Positions 25,128 through 33,890 of a stretch of 55,574 nucleotides of DNA are shown here, piece after piece. A model generated the notes under the pieces. It was not told where the DNA came from, made no database searches, and saw nothing but the letters and a program-made list of their open reading frames with translations. Positions within the stretch are counted from its first letter, which is position 1. Every line of letters starts with the position of its first letter. This DNA comes from an uncultured Acidimicrobiaceae bacterium (GTDB lineage: Bacteria; Actinomycetota; Acidimicrobiia; Spongiisociales; SHLN01): the NCBI GenBank assembly GCA_947259275.1, contig CAMYMH010000014.1, forward strand, positions 1 through 55,574. Reading direction: 5' to 3'. Made by a program: the position numbers and the translations under genes.

Positions 25128-26624
25128 GTGGTGCTGTGGACGGCCATCCTTCTCGTGTCGCTCGGCGTGGGGGCCTCCGAGCCCACCTCGACGACCACCA
25201 CCATCCCGGCCAGCCCGGCCGCGGGTCTGGCATTGAAGCCGATGCCTCCCGCACCGGCGGAAATGGTGCCACCGCGGCTTCCCCCGGGCAGGGTCGCTCC
25301 GACGCCAGTAGCCCCGGGGCCAGGGGCAGCCTCAGCGCTGGCAGCCATGGTGGCCGGGTTTGCCGTTCTGGCGTCGAGAGCTCGCAGGATTTCGGGCGCC
25401 GAACAAACCATTCGGGAGTCCCTGCAGGACAGCCTGTTCTCCGACGTCGACCACGCCGATCTCACCACCATTGCCCAGACGGTCGCAGGTCTCGATCCCG
25501 GCGAGGCAACTGCCGTGGTTGGGTCGCTGAGCGACGACGAGCTCGGGGTGTGGATCCGTGAGCTCGATGGATGGCGCGGCGGGTTCGACCCCGCCGAGCA
25601 GGCCCGCCTATTCACGATTCTGGCGGGCCGGTTGAGCTCCGGGCAGCTCGCCCGGCTGATTACCCAGGGCAAGTCGACGGAGCTCATGGCCGCGGTGGGA
25701 ACCCGGGCTCCGGCTGCCGTTCGGGTTCAGTTGGCCCTCCTGCTATGGGGTGATCGAGATCCGTCGGATCGGGGTTGGGGGCAGATCATCGAGCTGGTGG
25801 AGGGTGCGCCGGGTGATCTGGTCGAGACTGCCGTGGCGGCTGAGTCGTTGCCGACGCTGGCGGTTGGCTTGCTCGGCATCCATCAAATCCAACCCGGCGG
25901 AGCCTCCCGGTTGCGCCTCGACGCGATGGTGCGGTTTCTTCAGGTGGCGGCCCGGTTCCAGGACCCTCACCTCAAGGCTCAACTGTTCCTGACGGTGAGC
26001 GAGCAATTGAGGTCTTCCCGCCGCTTGCACCCGGTCGGCCGGGTCACGCGTGAAGATGTGCTCGGACGCCTGGCCGGGTTGCTGCGCAGCGATACGTCGG
26101 CCGTGGTCACCCAGCTCAACCACGCGGCCGATCCCCACGGCAACCTCCTCTCGCAGTGGATGCAGGACATGATCGAGGCCGACCGGTTTGACGAACTCGA
26201 CGTTTTGTTCAGCGACCTCATTGGACCCGGCGATCGCCTAGCGTTCTTCAGTCATCCGGGACTCGACCCCGCCCGGCCCTACCCAAACGCAGCCAACCTC
26301 GGGTACTACACGGGGGCCTACAGCCTCGCCATCGACGGCATAGCCGACGACGCCGAGGAACAGATCAACCTGGTGGCGCAGCTGTTTGCGATCGTGACGG
26401 GGTTGGTGCCCGATCCGGGCGGTTCCGAAGTTCGTCTGCCGTTTAGCCCGCTGGTGGATGTGCACGCCGAGGCCGTCGTCGAAGGTTTCCGGGCACAGGC
26501 CACGAGCCTGAAGCAGACTCTGTGGGGCCTGGCCAAGCCGCGGACACCGGATGGCCTCTTGTGGAACGGTGCGGGGATTGCCCAGTTCCAGGATGCCTGG
26601 GAGGAAGTGGTGGAGGTCCGCTAA
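25128..26624 (+). CDS. Large exported or membrane-anchored protein, unrecognised
   Basis: 498 residues from GTG 25128; I do not recognise a family. The N-terminus is hydrophobic (LWTAILLVSLGVGA), followed by a Thr/Pro/Ala-rich linker (about 18-65) and a second hydrophobic helix (ASALAAMVAGFAVLA, about 67-82). The rest is a soluble helical region with repeat-like segments of the style LTTIAQTVAGLDPGEATAVV and DELGVWIRELDGWRGGFDPA, which could be helical repeats, and a conserved-looking LGYYTGAYSLAIDG near residue 395. It may span the membrane twice or be a secreted protein anchored by the second helix. Sits alone between ribF and a permease gene. Confidence 0.6.
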   Translation: MVLWTAILLVSLGVGASEPTSTTTTIPASPAAGLALKPMPPAPAEMVPPRLPPGRVAPTPVAPGPGAASALAAMVAGFAVLASRARRISGAEQTIRESLQDSLFSDVDHADLTTIAQTVAGLDPGEATAVVGSLSDDELGVWIRELDGWRGGFDPAEQARLFTILAGRLSSGQLARLITQGKSTELMAAVGTRAPAAVRVQLALLLWGDRDPSDRGWGQIIELVEGAPGDLVETAVAAESLPTLAVGLLGIHQIQPGGASRLRLDAMVRFLQVAARFQDPHLKAQLFLTVSEQLRSSRRLHPVGRVTREDVLGRLAGLLRSDTSAVVTQLNHAADPHGNLLSQWMQDMIEADRFDELDVLFSDLIGPGDRLAFFSHPGLDPARPYPNAANLGYYTGAYSLAIDGIADDAEEQINLVAQLFAIVTGLVPDPGGSEVRLPFSPLVDVHAEAVVEGFRAQATSLKQTLWGLAKPRTPDGLLWNGAGIAQFQDAWEEVVEVR

Positions 26625-26662
26625 ACCCACGAAACAGCGTTCCGGCTCTTTAATCTCGCCTG

Positions 26663-27808
26663 GTGAGCACCACCGACGAGCCCCGGCAACAAGGCCTGTA
26701 CCGGGGTTTTCTCGCCGCCCGGGCGGGGATGCCCCAATGGATCCCTCATCTTCTCGTCATGGTGGCCGGCATGGTGGTGGCGCTGTTTGCCGGTCTGGCC
26801 GTGTTCCGGGCGCTGCGCGGCCTCATCGTGCTGTTACTGATCTCGGCGTTCCTTGCCACCGCCCTCGAACCCGCCGTCAACTACCTCGACAAGCGAGGCT
26901 GGCGGCGCGGGCTGGCAACCGGAGCCATCTTCGTAGTCGTCTTGCTGTCGGGCTCGGCCCTGATCGGCTTGATGGTCCCGCTCATAATCGACCAGACCCT
27001 GCTCCTGATCGACCGCATCCCCGACTACATAGATGATCTGGCCGTCCAGGCCGAACGGTTCGGGATTGAGTTCTCGTCGGACAAGATCGCGGCCGGCCTC
27101 ACCGATTTCGATGACACCCTGCAGAGCTACGCCACCGATCTGGCGGGCAGTGCCTTCGGCGTTGGGTCCCGGCTCATCAGCACCGTATTCCAGGGGTTGA
27201 CCATCGCGCTGTTCACCTTCTACATGGTGGCCGATGCGCCCCGATTCCGCCGGCTGCTCATGTCGACGCTCCCGGCCGAGCGTCAGCGGGAGGTGTTGCG
27301 CGTGTGGGAGATCGCCATCGACAAGACGGGTGGATACTTCTACTCGCGGGCATTGCTGGCCGCATTTGCCACGCTGGCTGCCTGGGTGGTGTTCCGGATA
27401 CTCGGAGTTCCGTTCGCGCTCGCGCTGGCACTGTGGCTCGGGGTCCTCAGCCAGTTCGTGCCCGTTTTCGGCACGTACATCGGCGGGGCGCTCCCGGCGC
27501 TGATCGCACTCCTCGAGTCACCGGCCAAGGCGGTGGGACTCATCGTCTTCGTGGTCGTGTATCAGCAGATCGAGAACTACCTGCTCAGCCCCCGGATCAC
27601 GGCCCGGACCATGTCGCTGCATCCGGCAGTGGCCTTCGGTTCGGCGATCGCCGGCGGGACCCTCATGGGGGTGCCGGGCACCCTCATGGCTTTGCCGGTG
27701 GCTGCTACGGTCCAGGCCTTCATCTCGACTTACATCCATCGTCACGAAGTCGTCGACTCCGAGCTCATCGGCACGCGCGCAGCCGCCGCCGCGCCGGAAG
27801 AGGCCTGA
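26663..27808 (+). CDS. AI-2E family (PerM-type) membrane transporter
   Basis: 381 residues from GTG 26663. About eight membrane helices in the DUF20/AI-2E layout: an N-terminal pair, a large amphipathic domain (about 115-185), then LFTFYMVADAP and the C-terminal block with FVPVFGTYIGGALPALIALLE and LSPRITARTMSLHPAVAF, which are the family's conserved motifs. Members export autoinducer-2 or act as Na+/H+ antiporters; the substrate here cannot be told. The stop overlaps ridA (ATGATG). Confidence 0.85.
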   Translation: MSTTDEPRQQGLYRGFLAARAGMPQWIPHLLVMVAGMVVALFAGLAVFRALRGLIVLLLISAFLATALEPAVNYLDKRGWRRGLATGAIFVVVLLSGSALIGLMVPLIIDQTLLLIDRIPDYIDDLAVQAERFGIEFSSDKIAAGLTDFDDTLQSYATDLAGSAFGVGSRLISTVFQGLTIALFTFYMVADAPRFRRLLMSTLPAERQREVLRVWEIAIDKTGGYFYSRALLAAFATLAAWVVFRILGVPFALALALWLGVLSQFVPVFGTYIGGALPALIALLESPAKAVGLIVFVVVYQQIENYLLSPRITARTMSLHPAVAFGSAIAGGTLMGVPGTLMALPVAATVQAFISTYIHRHEVVDSELIGTRAAAAAPEEA

Positions 27809-28227
27809 TGATGGTCAAGCGGGTTCGGTCCGGATCCCCCTACGAGGAGACGATCGGATTCTCCCGGGCGGTCCGGGTGGGGGACCGGGTGCTGGTCTCC
27901 GGCACTGCGCCGGTGCCTCCCGCCGGCGAGGCGGTTGCCGCCGGCGCCGCCGACCAGATGCGCCGCTGCGGGCAGATCATCGAGACGGCGCTTGGGGAAG
28001 CCGGGGCCACGCTCTCGGACGTAGTGCGTACCCGGGTATTCATCACCGACCCGTCCGACGCCGACGAGATCGGCGCGGTCCACGCCGAACTGTTCGGCGC
28101 CGCCGCCCCCGCCGCCACCATGGTGGTAGTAGCCGCCCTCCTCGACCGCGCCTGGAAGGTGGAGGTGGAGGTAGAAGCGGTAATGAGTCCGAAGTCCCAA
28201 GTCCGGAGCCCCAAGCCAGAAGCCTGA
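27808..28227 (+). CDS. ridA: RidA/YjgF family enamine/imine deaminase
   Basis: 139 residues. It has the chorismate-mutase-like fold signature: VRVGDRVLVSGTAPVPP, ADQMRRCGQIIETALGEAGA, and VVRTRVFITDPSDADEIGA. RidA hydrolyses reactive 2-aminoacrylate-type imines. The stop of the permease gene overlaps its start, and a second ATG follows directly. The last 15 residues (SPKSQVRSPKPEA) are encoded by the intergenic CCCAAG repeat that runs on downstream, so the repeat has extended the reading frame. Confidence 0.85.
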   Translation: MMVKRVRSGSPYEETIGFSRAVRVGDRVLVSGTAPVPPAGEAVAAGAADQMRRCGQIIETALGEAGATLSDVVRTRVFITDPSDADEIGAVHAELFGAAAPAATMVVVAALLDRAWKVEVEVEAVMSPKSQVRSPKPEA

Positions 28228-28325
28228 GAAGTCCCATGTCCCGAGTACGGAGTCCCAAGCCAGAAGACTGAGCAGTGCTTGGGTCTTGGGTCTTGGGTCT
28301 TGGGTCTTGGGTCTTGGGTCTTGCT
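28190..28325. repeat. CCCAAG dispersed repeats and a (CTTGGGT)6 array
   Basis: 28278-28319 is six perfect copies of CTTGGGT, followed by a partial copy (CTTG, 28320-28323). Upstream are two imperfect copies of a 44-bp unit ending CCCAAGCCAGAAGxCTGAG (28200-28228 and 28244-28271). The left part is the inverse of the array (CCCAAG against CTTGGG), so the transcript could fold into a long hairpin. The same CCCAAGCCAGAA string occurs at 9954-9966. Confidence 0.9.
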
Positions 28326-28405
28326 CCACTTGCCGTTCCCGAACCACGGGCTAACGTCTCGGCTCTGCTACAGTTCCGAAAGCCGATTCCGGCAGGGTTC
28401 CCAAG

Positions 28406-28663
28406 GTGAATGACACCAAGACCATCATTGAAGAGTTCGGCAAACACGCCACCGACACCGGGTCACCGGAGGTCCAGGTGGCGCTCATTACCGAACGCGT
28501 CGCACAGCTCACCGAGCATCTGAAGGTTCATGTAAAGGATCATCACAGCCGGCGGGGCTTGCTCATGCTGGTCGGGAAACGCCGGCGTCTCCTCAACTAC
28601 CTGCGAAGTCAGGATGTGGAGCGCTACCGCAGTCTTATAGCCAAGCTGGGACTTCGTCGGTAA
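28406..28663 (+). CDS. rpsO: 30S ribosomal protein S15
   Basis: 85 residues from GTG 28406. It matches S15 throughout: [38 protein letters not shown] and [16 protein letters not shown]. It binds the 16S central domain early in assembly. The gene stands before pnp as in most bacteria. Confidence 0.96.
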   Translation: MNDTKTIIEEFGKHATDTGSPEVQVALITERVAQLTEHLKVHVKDHHSRRGLLMLVGKRRRLLNYLRSQDVERYRSLIAKLGLRR

Positions 28664-28668
28664 ACGGG

Positions 28669-28690
28669 AAGGCGGCCGGGAGGTCGCCTT
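28669..28690 (+). terminator. Hairpin between rpsO and pnp
   Basis: AAGGCG (28669-28674) pairs with CGCCTT (28685-28690) around a 10-base loop. There is no T-run, so it may be an RNA-processing or pnp autoregulation hairpin and not a terminator. Confidence 0.45.
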
Positions 28691-28809
28691 CAACGCGAAC
28701 AACGCGAACAACCGAGGACCGGGTTCGTTGTCAGTGGTGATTCCTTGTCATCAGACGAGGTGTGACTACTGGTAATTGGCCCGTTCCTCCTGAAAACAAG
28801 GAGAGACGC

Positions 28810-31254
28810 GTGTCTGAATTCACCGTCAGCGGCAAGGTCGGCAACTCCGAGATCACATTCTCGGCCGGCAAAGTCGCACTACAGGCCGATGGGGCGGCAA
28901 CCGTCACCGTCGGCGAAACCGAGGTGCTGGTCACCGCGGTCGCATCCCGCCGCCTGCGCGAAGGGGTCGATTTCTTCCCGCTCACCGTCGATTGCGAAGA
29001 GCGCATGTACGCGGTGGGACGGATCCCCGGGTCGTTCTTCCGCCGGGAGGGTCGCGCCACCGAGCGTGCCATCCTCACCTGCCGACTCATCGACCGGCCG
29101 TTGCGCCCATCCTTCAAAGAGGGCTTCCGGTCCGAGACCCACATCATCGCCACCATCCTCCAGGTCGACCACGAGCATCCATATGACGTGGCCGCCCTCA
29201 ACGGCGCCTCGGCGGCACTCACGATGAGCCCGATCCCGTTCGAGGGCCCCATCGCCGGCGTGCGCATGGGCCTCAAGGACGGCGAGTGGATGGCGATGCC
29301 CACGTACAGCGACATGGAAGGTGCCGTCTTTGACCTCACCGTTGCCGGCAAGCGCAACCAGGTCGGCGACATCGACGTCGTCATGGTGGAAGCCGGTGCC
29401 ACCGAGGAAGCGCTTCGCCTGATCGAAGCAGGCCAGCCCCCGAGTGATGAGGCCGCCGTGGCCCGCGGGCTCGAGGAGGCCAAGACCTACATCGCCCAGC
29501 TCATCGACCTCCAGCTCGAGCTGGCCGGCAACTTCAGCCCACCCGAGGTCGAGTGGCCGCTGGTAACCGACTACCCCTCGGAGGTGTTGGATCGGGTGGC
29601 CGCCGCCATCGGCGATCGGGCAAACGAGGTCATCGCCATCGCCGACAAGCAGGCCCGCGGCGAAGCGCAGACCGCGCTCGGCGAGGCCATCGAGGCCGAG
29701 CTCATCACCGAGGACACCGATCCGGAAGAGGCCGCCATGGTCAAGAAGGCGTTTCGGTCGGTCATGAAGCAGAAGATGCGCTCGCGGGTGGTGTCCGACG
29801 GTGTCCGCCTCGACGGCCGGGCACCGGCTGATATTCGTGAACTCGAGGCCGAGGTCGGTGTGCTGGATCGCACCCACGGCTCGGGGTTGTTCAAGCGAGG
29901 CGAGACCCAGGTCCTCAACGTAACCACGTTGGGGATGCTTCGCATGGAGCAGATGCTCGACACCATTGCCCTCGAGGAGTCGAAGCGCTACATGCATCAC
30001 TACAACTTCCCGCCCTACTCGACTGGGGAAACCGGCTTCATGCGGGGTCCGAAGCGACGTGAGATTGGCCACGGGGCGTTGGCGGAGAAGGCGCTGCTTC
30101 CGTCCATTCCCACCGCCGACGACTTCCCGTACGCGTTCCGGCTCGTGTCTGAGGTGCTGGCGTCAAACGGTTCCAGCTCGATGGCGTCGGTGTGCGGATC
30201 CAGCCTTTCGCTCATGGACGCCGGCGTGCCGATCGTCGCCCCGGTGGCCGGTATCGCCATGGGTTTGATCGCCCATGATGGCGGCTTCGTCACTCTCACC
30301 GACATTCTCGGAGCCGAAGATGCCCTCGGCGACATGGACTTCAAGGTGGCGGGCACCGCCAGCGTGATCACCGCCCTCCAGCTCGACACCAAGATCGAAG
30401 GCCTGCCGGCCGAAGTGCTGTCCAACGCGCTCGATCAGGCCAAGGACGCCCGTCTCAAGGTGCTGGCGGCCATGAACGAAGCCATCCAGGCTCCCCGCGA
30501 CGAGCTGCGCCCCTATACGCCTCGCATCGAGGCCGTGCAGATTCCTCGCGACAAGATCGGGGAGATCATCGGTCCGAAGGGCAAGATGATTCGCGAGATC
30601 GAAGAGGAGACCGGAGCTACGCTCGACATCGATGATGATGGGACGGTACGGGTGGGCGCCGCCGACCAGGAGTCGATGGAGGCAGCTCGCAACAAGGTGA
30701 TGCTCATCGCCTTCCCGCCTGAGGCCGAATTGGGCATGGAGTACGAGGGTGAGGTCGTCAACATCACCAAGTTCGGTGCGTTCGTCAACATCCTTCCCGG
30801 TCGCGACGGTCTGTTGCACATCTCCAAGATCGGCGGTGACCGGCGGATCGACAATGTCGAGGACGTGCTCAGCCTGGGCGACAAGGTCAAGGTCGTGGTC
30901 GGTGAGATCGACCGTAACGGCAAGGTCAGCCTGAATATGGCCGGTCAACCGGTCTCCGATGGTGGAGGCGGCGGTGATGATGACCGGGGTGGCCGGGACC
31001 GCGATGGCGGTGATCGTGACCGGGGTGGCCGCGACCGTGATCGGGGTGATCGTGATCGAGGCGGCCGGGATCGTGACCGCGGAGGCCGTGATCGTGACCG
31101 TGGCGAGCGGTCGGACAGCCGTGACGGTGGCGATTCGAGACGTCGGCGCCGTCCCCGCCGGGACGAAGCCGCCGAGCACCGCAGCGAGTCGGGATCCAAG
31201 CGTCGCCAGGCGGCCAGCTTCGAAGACGAGTTCGAGAAGGGCTTCGACGGCTAG
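28810..31254 (+). CDS. pnp: Polyribonucleotide nucleotidyltransferase (PNPase) with RD/RG-rich tail
   Basis: 814 residues from GTG 28810, chosen because AAGGAGAG lies 5 bp upstream. Two RNase PH domains (about 10-215 and 325-540, the second with TTLGMLRMEQMLDTIA and GSSSMASVCGSSLSLMDAG), a helical linker, a KH domain (IPRDKIGEIIGPKGKMIREI) and an S1 domain (EGEVVNITKFGAFVNILPGR). It degrades RNA 3' to 5' with phosphate and can add tails. The last 95 residues are unusual: repeats of RGGRDRDRGDRDRG, then a basic RRRRRPRR patch and an acidic end (EDEFEKGFDG). Confidence 0.95.
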   Translation: MSEFTVSGKVGNSEITFSAGKVALQADGAATVTVGETEVLVTAVASRRLREGVDFFPLTVDCEERMYAVGRIPGSFFRREGRATERAILTCRLIDRPLRPSFKEGFRSETHIIATILQVDHEHPYDVAALNGASAALTMSPIPFEGPIAGVRMGLKDGEWMAMPTYSDMEGAVFDLTVAGKRNQVGDIDVVMVEAGATEEALRLIEAGQPPSDEAAVARGLEEAKTYIAQLIDLQLELAGNFSPPEVEWPLVTDYPSEVLDRVAAAIGDRANEVIAIADKQARGEAQTALGEAIEAELITEDTDPEEAAMVKKAFRSVMKQKMRSRVVSDGVRLDGRAPADIRELEAEVGVLDRTHGSGLFKRGETQVLNVTTLGMLRMEQMLDTIALEESKRYMHHYNFPPYSTGETGFMRGPKRREIGHGALAEKALLPSIPTADDFPYAFRLVSEVLASNGSSSMASVCGSSLSLMDAGVPIVAPVAGIAMGLIAHDGGFVTLTDILGAEDALGDMDFKVAGTASVITALQLDTKIEGLPAEVLSNALDQAKDARLKVLAAMNEAIQAPRDELRPYTPRIEAVQIPRDKIGEIIGPKGKMIREIEEETGATLDIDDDGTVRVGAADQESMEAARNKVMLIAFPPEAELGMEYEGEVVNITKFGAFVNILPGRDGLLHISKIGGDRRIDNVEDVLSLGDKVKVVVGEIDRNGKVSLNMAGQPVSDGGGGGDDDRGGRDRDGGDRDRGGRDRDRGDRDRGGRDRDRGGRDRDRGERSDSRDGGDSRRRRRPRRDEAAEHRSESGSKRRQAASFEDEFEKGFDG
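30960..31115 (+). repeat. GGTGATCGTGACCGG-type coding repeats in pnp
   Basis: About ten imperfect 12-15 bp repeats of GGTGGCCGGGACCGTGAT and GGTGATCGTGAC encode the R-D-R-G-G tail. The reverse strand stays open across it, producing a spurious frame. Confidence 0.85.
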
Positions 31255-31269
31255 CGGGTTGCCGCCGGA

Positions 31270-32319
31270 CTAGCTGGTTGCCACCAGTGCCTCGGCCAGC
31301 ATCGAGTTGACGAGTGCGATGCCGGCCGAGTTCACGTGCAGGAAGTCGTAGAACTCGCCGGTGGTCCACGGGTAGTCGGTTAGGTCGATGTAGGGCAGGC
31401 CGCGGCTGTCGGTGAAGCTCTTCACCGCCGTCCGGTACGCCTCGTAGTCGGCGACACCGTTCGGATGCAGGTCGAGGTAGTCCTCGGCGACGTAGGGCAT
31501 CTCGACGACGATCACCTCGATGCCCTGCGCTTCGAGTTCGGCTACCAGGCGGGTCAACGACTCGGTTTCGATGCCGCCGAGGGTGAAGTCGTTGAGAGCC
31601 CGCTCCCGGGTGCGCGTGATGTCGAGCGGGCGCGGGTTGTAGTCCTCGCCCGGCAGGATGAATTCTCCGGTGTTGGGCCCGTCCGGGTTGTACTGGGTGA
31701 CCAGCGAGGCCGGGTCACGAATGAACGGACTGATCCGAACCAGGGCCGACACCTCACCCAGGCTCCGCTGTACTTGCTGACCCATGGTTTCCTCCCCCAT
31801 GAACCGGGCTCGTCCTCGTGAGGTCAGGTACTTCTCGAACACCTCGGCGTTAGAGCTGCTGGCATCGTTGAGGTCGCGGCTGGTCAGGCCGATTACGACG
31901 GTCTTGGGGGCAATGAGCGGTACGACGACGTTGAGCGTCCAGTCCTCTGTCAGGCGCATCGAGGAACCGTCGAGCCCGGCGTTGTAGAAGCTGCCGAGAC
32001 CGCTCATCGTCTCGAGGTCCTCGGTGATGAAGGCCGCATTGACCGACGAGTTGCCGATCAGCACCACGTCGGCCGTCTTACCGTCGGCCGCCAGAGCTTC
32101 CATCTGGGCAACCTTGCGGTCGGTCTGGGGAAAGTTCCAATCCGGGTTGGGGAGACCGCCGGCAAGAACTCGCGCCGCCAACTCGCTCGCCAGCAAAACG
32201 GCCAGGGTGATGCTCGCGACCTTCCCTCCTCTGCCCCGGAGGATGCCAAACGACGCACCCTCGCCGTCGATCACTTCAAGCTCCGGGTCGGTGGGGGTAC
32301 TGGTGGGTAGCGCGCTCAT
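31270..32319 (-). CDS. SGNH-like (AlgJ/DltD-type) membrane-anchored acyl-transfer partner
   Basis: 349 residues from ATG 32319, 8 bp after the MBOAT stop; an upstream ATG at 32364 would overlap that gene. One membrane helix (about 33-55) places the rest outside. Block I is VLIGNSSVNAAF, with the nucleophile Ser in GNSS (residues 89-92) in place of GDS. Block V is D325-F-L-H328. Such proteins work with MBOAT proteins to acetylate or acylate exported polysaccharide or cell-wall polymers, as AlgJ/AlgI and DltD/DltB do. The acyl acceptor is unknown. Confidence 0.75.
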   Translation of the reverse strand: MSALPTSTPTDPELEVIDGEGASFGILRGRGGKVASITLAVLLASELAARVLAGGLPNPDWNFPQTDRKVAQMEALAADGKTADVVLIGNSSVNAAFITEDLETMSGLGSFYNAGLDGSSMRLTEDWTLNVVVPLIAPKTVVIGLTSRDLNDASSSNAEVFEKYLTSRGRARFMGEETMGQQVQRSLGEVSALVRISPFIRDPASLVTQYNPDGPNTGEFILPGEDYNPRPLDITRTRERALNDFTLGGIETESLTRLVAELEAQGIEVIVVEMPYVAEDYLDLHPNGVADYEAYRTAVKSFTDSRGLPYIDLTDYPWTTGEFYDFLHVNSAGIALVNSMLAEALVATS

Positions 32320-32326
32320 TGGTATC

Positions 32327-33751
32327 TCAGAATTGGAAGTAGATGAAGGGAATGGTGCCGCCACCGGTGAAGACGATGAGCCCGACGATCATGACGCCGT
32401 ACGCTAGCCCCCTGCTCAGATCCGGCCAGGCGAGCTGGGCCGTCTGGCTTCTTCCCTGGCGCTGGGCGAGGTCGATGACGAAGCTCATCAAGCCGAGCGG
32501 GACCAGCAGGGCCATCATCTCGCCGGCCGCCACCAGGTCGGGCACGCCGCCCCGCAGAGTCACGATGCCGCTCAGATAATCCCACGCCTGGGCAAACGAA
32601 TCTGCCCGAAAGAAGATCCAGGACAAGGCCACCAGGTGAAATGTCACCAGCGCCGGCGCGATATCGCCGACCGTGAAGGGATCGTCCGCCGCCTTGGGGC
32701 TCTTGTGGCGCAGGCTGCGATGAGCGGCCAGGTAGAGGCCGTGCAGGCCGCCCCAAACCACGAAGGTCCAGGCGGCGCCGTGCCACAGGCCGCCCAGCAG
32801 CATCGTGATCATGAGGTTGCGATACGTGAAGATCTTCCCTCGGCGATTTCCACCCACGGTGATGTAGAGATAGTCCCGCAGCCACGTCGACAGCGAGATG
32901 TGCCAGGTCCGCCAGAAGTGGGTGATGTTGCGGGACAGGTACGGTTGGCGGAAGTTCTCCATCAACTCGATCCCCAGCAGGCGGCTGGTGCCGCGGGCGA
33001 TGGCGGAATAGCCGGCGAAGTCACCGTAGATCTGCAGCGAGAAGGCGTATAAGCCGAGTAGGAGCCGGAGCCATCCGCCCGAGCCGGAGCGCCCGAACGC
33101 CTCGTTGACCATCGGGGCAAGCCCGTCGGCGATCACGACCTTGCGAAACAGACCCAGCAGGATGAGATAGAGGCCCGACCGGATCTCCGGTTGGGCCAGT
33201 CGGGTGCGCGCTTTTTGGATCTGGGGGAGCAGGCGGTTGGCCCGCTCGATCGGTCCCGCCACCAGCTGTGGAAAAAAGGCGACGTAGACCGCGAAGCTGA
33301 GCCGGTCGGTGGTCGGTTTCATCTTGCCCCGGTAGACGTCGATCGTGTAGCCGAGGGTTTGGAAGGTGTAGAAGGAGATACCGACCGGAAGCAGGACGGT
33401 GAGAGTTGGCAGGTTGGGCTGGAGGCCGACCGAGTCGAGGGCGGAGGCGGTGGAATCGATGAAGAAGTTGAAATACTTGAAGAAGCCGAGGATGCCGAGG
33501 TTGACGGCGATGCTGACAAACATGAGCAGGCGTCGGACCTTGGCATCCTGGCGGGCGGCTATCGCCTGTGCCACATAGAAGTCGGTGAAGGTCGAAACCA
33601 GGATCAGGCTGAGGAATCGCCAATCCCACCATCCATAGAAGATGTAGGAACCCACCAGCAGCAGGAGGTTCTGGCGCTTGCGTAGCACCGTCCAGTAGAG
33701 GATGAATACGAGCGGCAGGAAGACTGCGAACTCAAACGAGTTGAAAACCAT
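32327..33751 (-). CDS. MBOAT family membrane-bound O-acyltransferase (AlgI-type)
   Basis: 474 residues with about ten membrane helices. Family marks: LYWTVLRKRQNLLLLVGSYI at the start, SFYTFQTLGYTIDVYRG, FFPQLVAGPIERANRLLPQI, FWRTWHISLSTWLRDYLYI, and the active-site His in LLGGLWHGAAWTF. It moves an acyl group across the membrane to an exported glycan in the related AlgI and PatA systems. It forms a two-gene operon with the SGNH protein downstream. Divergent from imuA; 139 bp between. Confidence 0.88.
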   Translation of the reverse strand: MVFNSFEFAVFLPLVFILYWTVLRKRQNLLLLVGSYIFYGWWDWRFLSLILVSTFTDFYVAQAIAARQDAKVRRLLMFVSIAVNLGILGFFKYFNFFIDSTASALDSVGLQPNLPTLTVLLPVGISFYTFQTLGYTIDVYRGKMKPTTDRLSFAVYVAFFPQLVAGPIERANRLLPQIQKARTRLAQPEIRSGLYLILLGLFRKVVIADGLAPMVNEAFGRSGSGGWLRLLLGLYAFSLQIYGDFAGYSAIARGTSRLLGIELMENFRQPYLSRNITHFWRTWHISLSTWLRDYLYITVGGNRRGKIFTYRNLMITMLLGGLWHGAAWTFVVWGGLHGLYLAAHRSLRHKSPKAADDPFTVGDIAPALVTFHLVALSWIFFRADSFAQAWDYLSGIVTLRGGVPDLVAAGEMMALLVPLGLMSFVIDLAQRQGRSQTAQLAWPDLSRGLAYGVMIVGLIVFTGGGTIPFIYFQF

Positions 33752-33836
33752 CTAATTCCTGTCGTAACCCTGCAGCCTTGCCTTCCCCCAGCAAGCGATC
33801 AGTGTACTTGGATATTCGGCGCCCACTTCCGGCCAG

Positions 33837-33865
33837 TTGAGGCACTCTCAGTGACGGTTTGTAAT
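33837..33865 (+). promoter_or_regulatory. imuAB promoter
   Basis: TTGAGG (33837-33842), a 17-bp spacer and TGTAAT (33860-33865) resemble a sigma-70 type promoter. The last base of the -10 element is the first base of the LexA box, so bound LexA would cover the start point. Confidence 0.6.
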
Positions 33866-33880
33866 CGAACATACGTTCGA
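33865..33880. promoter_or_regulatory. LexA (SOS) operator
   Basis: TCGAACATACGTTCGA fits the actinobacterial SOS box TCGAAC-N4-GTTCGA with perfect inner and outer symmetry. It lies 10 bp before the imuA start and overlaps the promoter, so imuAB should be repressed by LexA and induced by DNA damage. Confidence 0.92.
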
Positions 33881-33890
33881 TTAATGTGAG

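Noticed and set aside
28278..28323. CRISPR-like array
   Set aside because: Units are contiguous 7-mers with no spacers, and no cas gene is in the window.
30163..31179. 338-residue minus-strand frame over pnp
   Set aside because: Antisense shadow of the repeat tail and a conserved enzyme; composition is the complement of the pnp codons.
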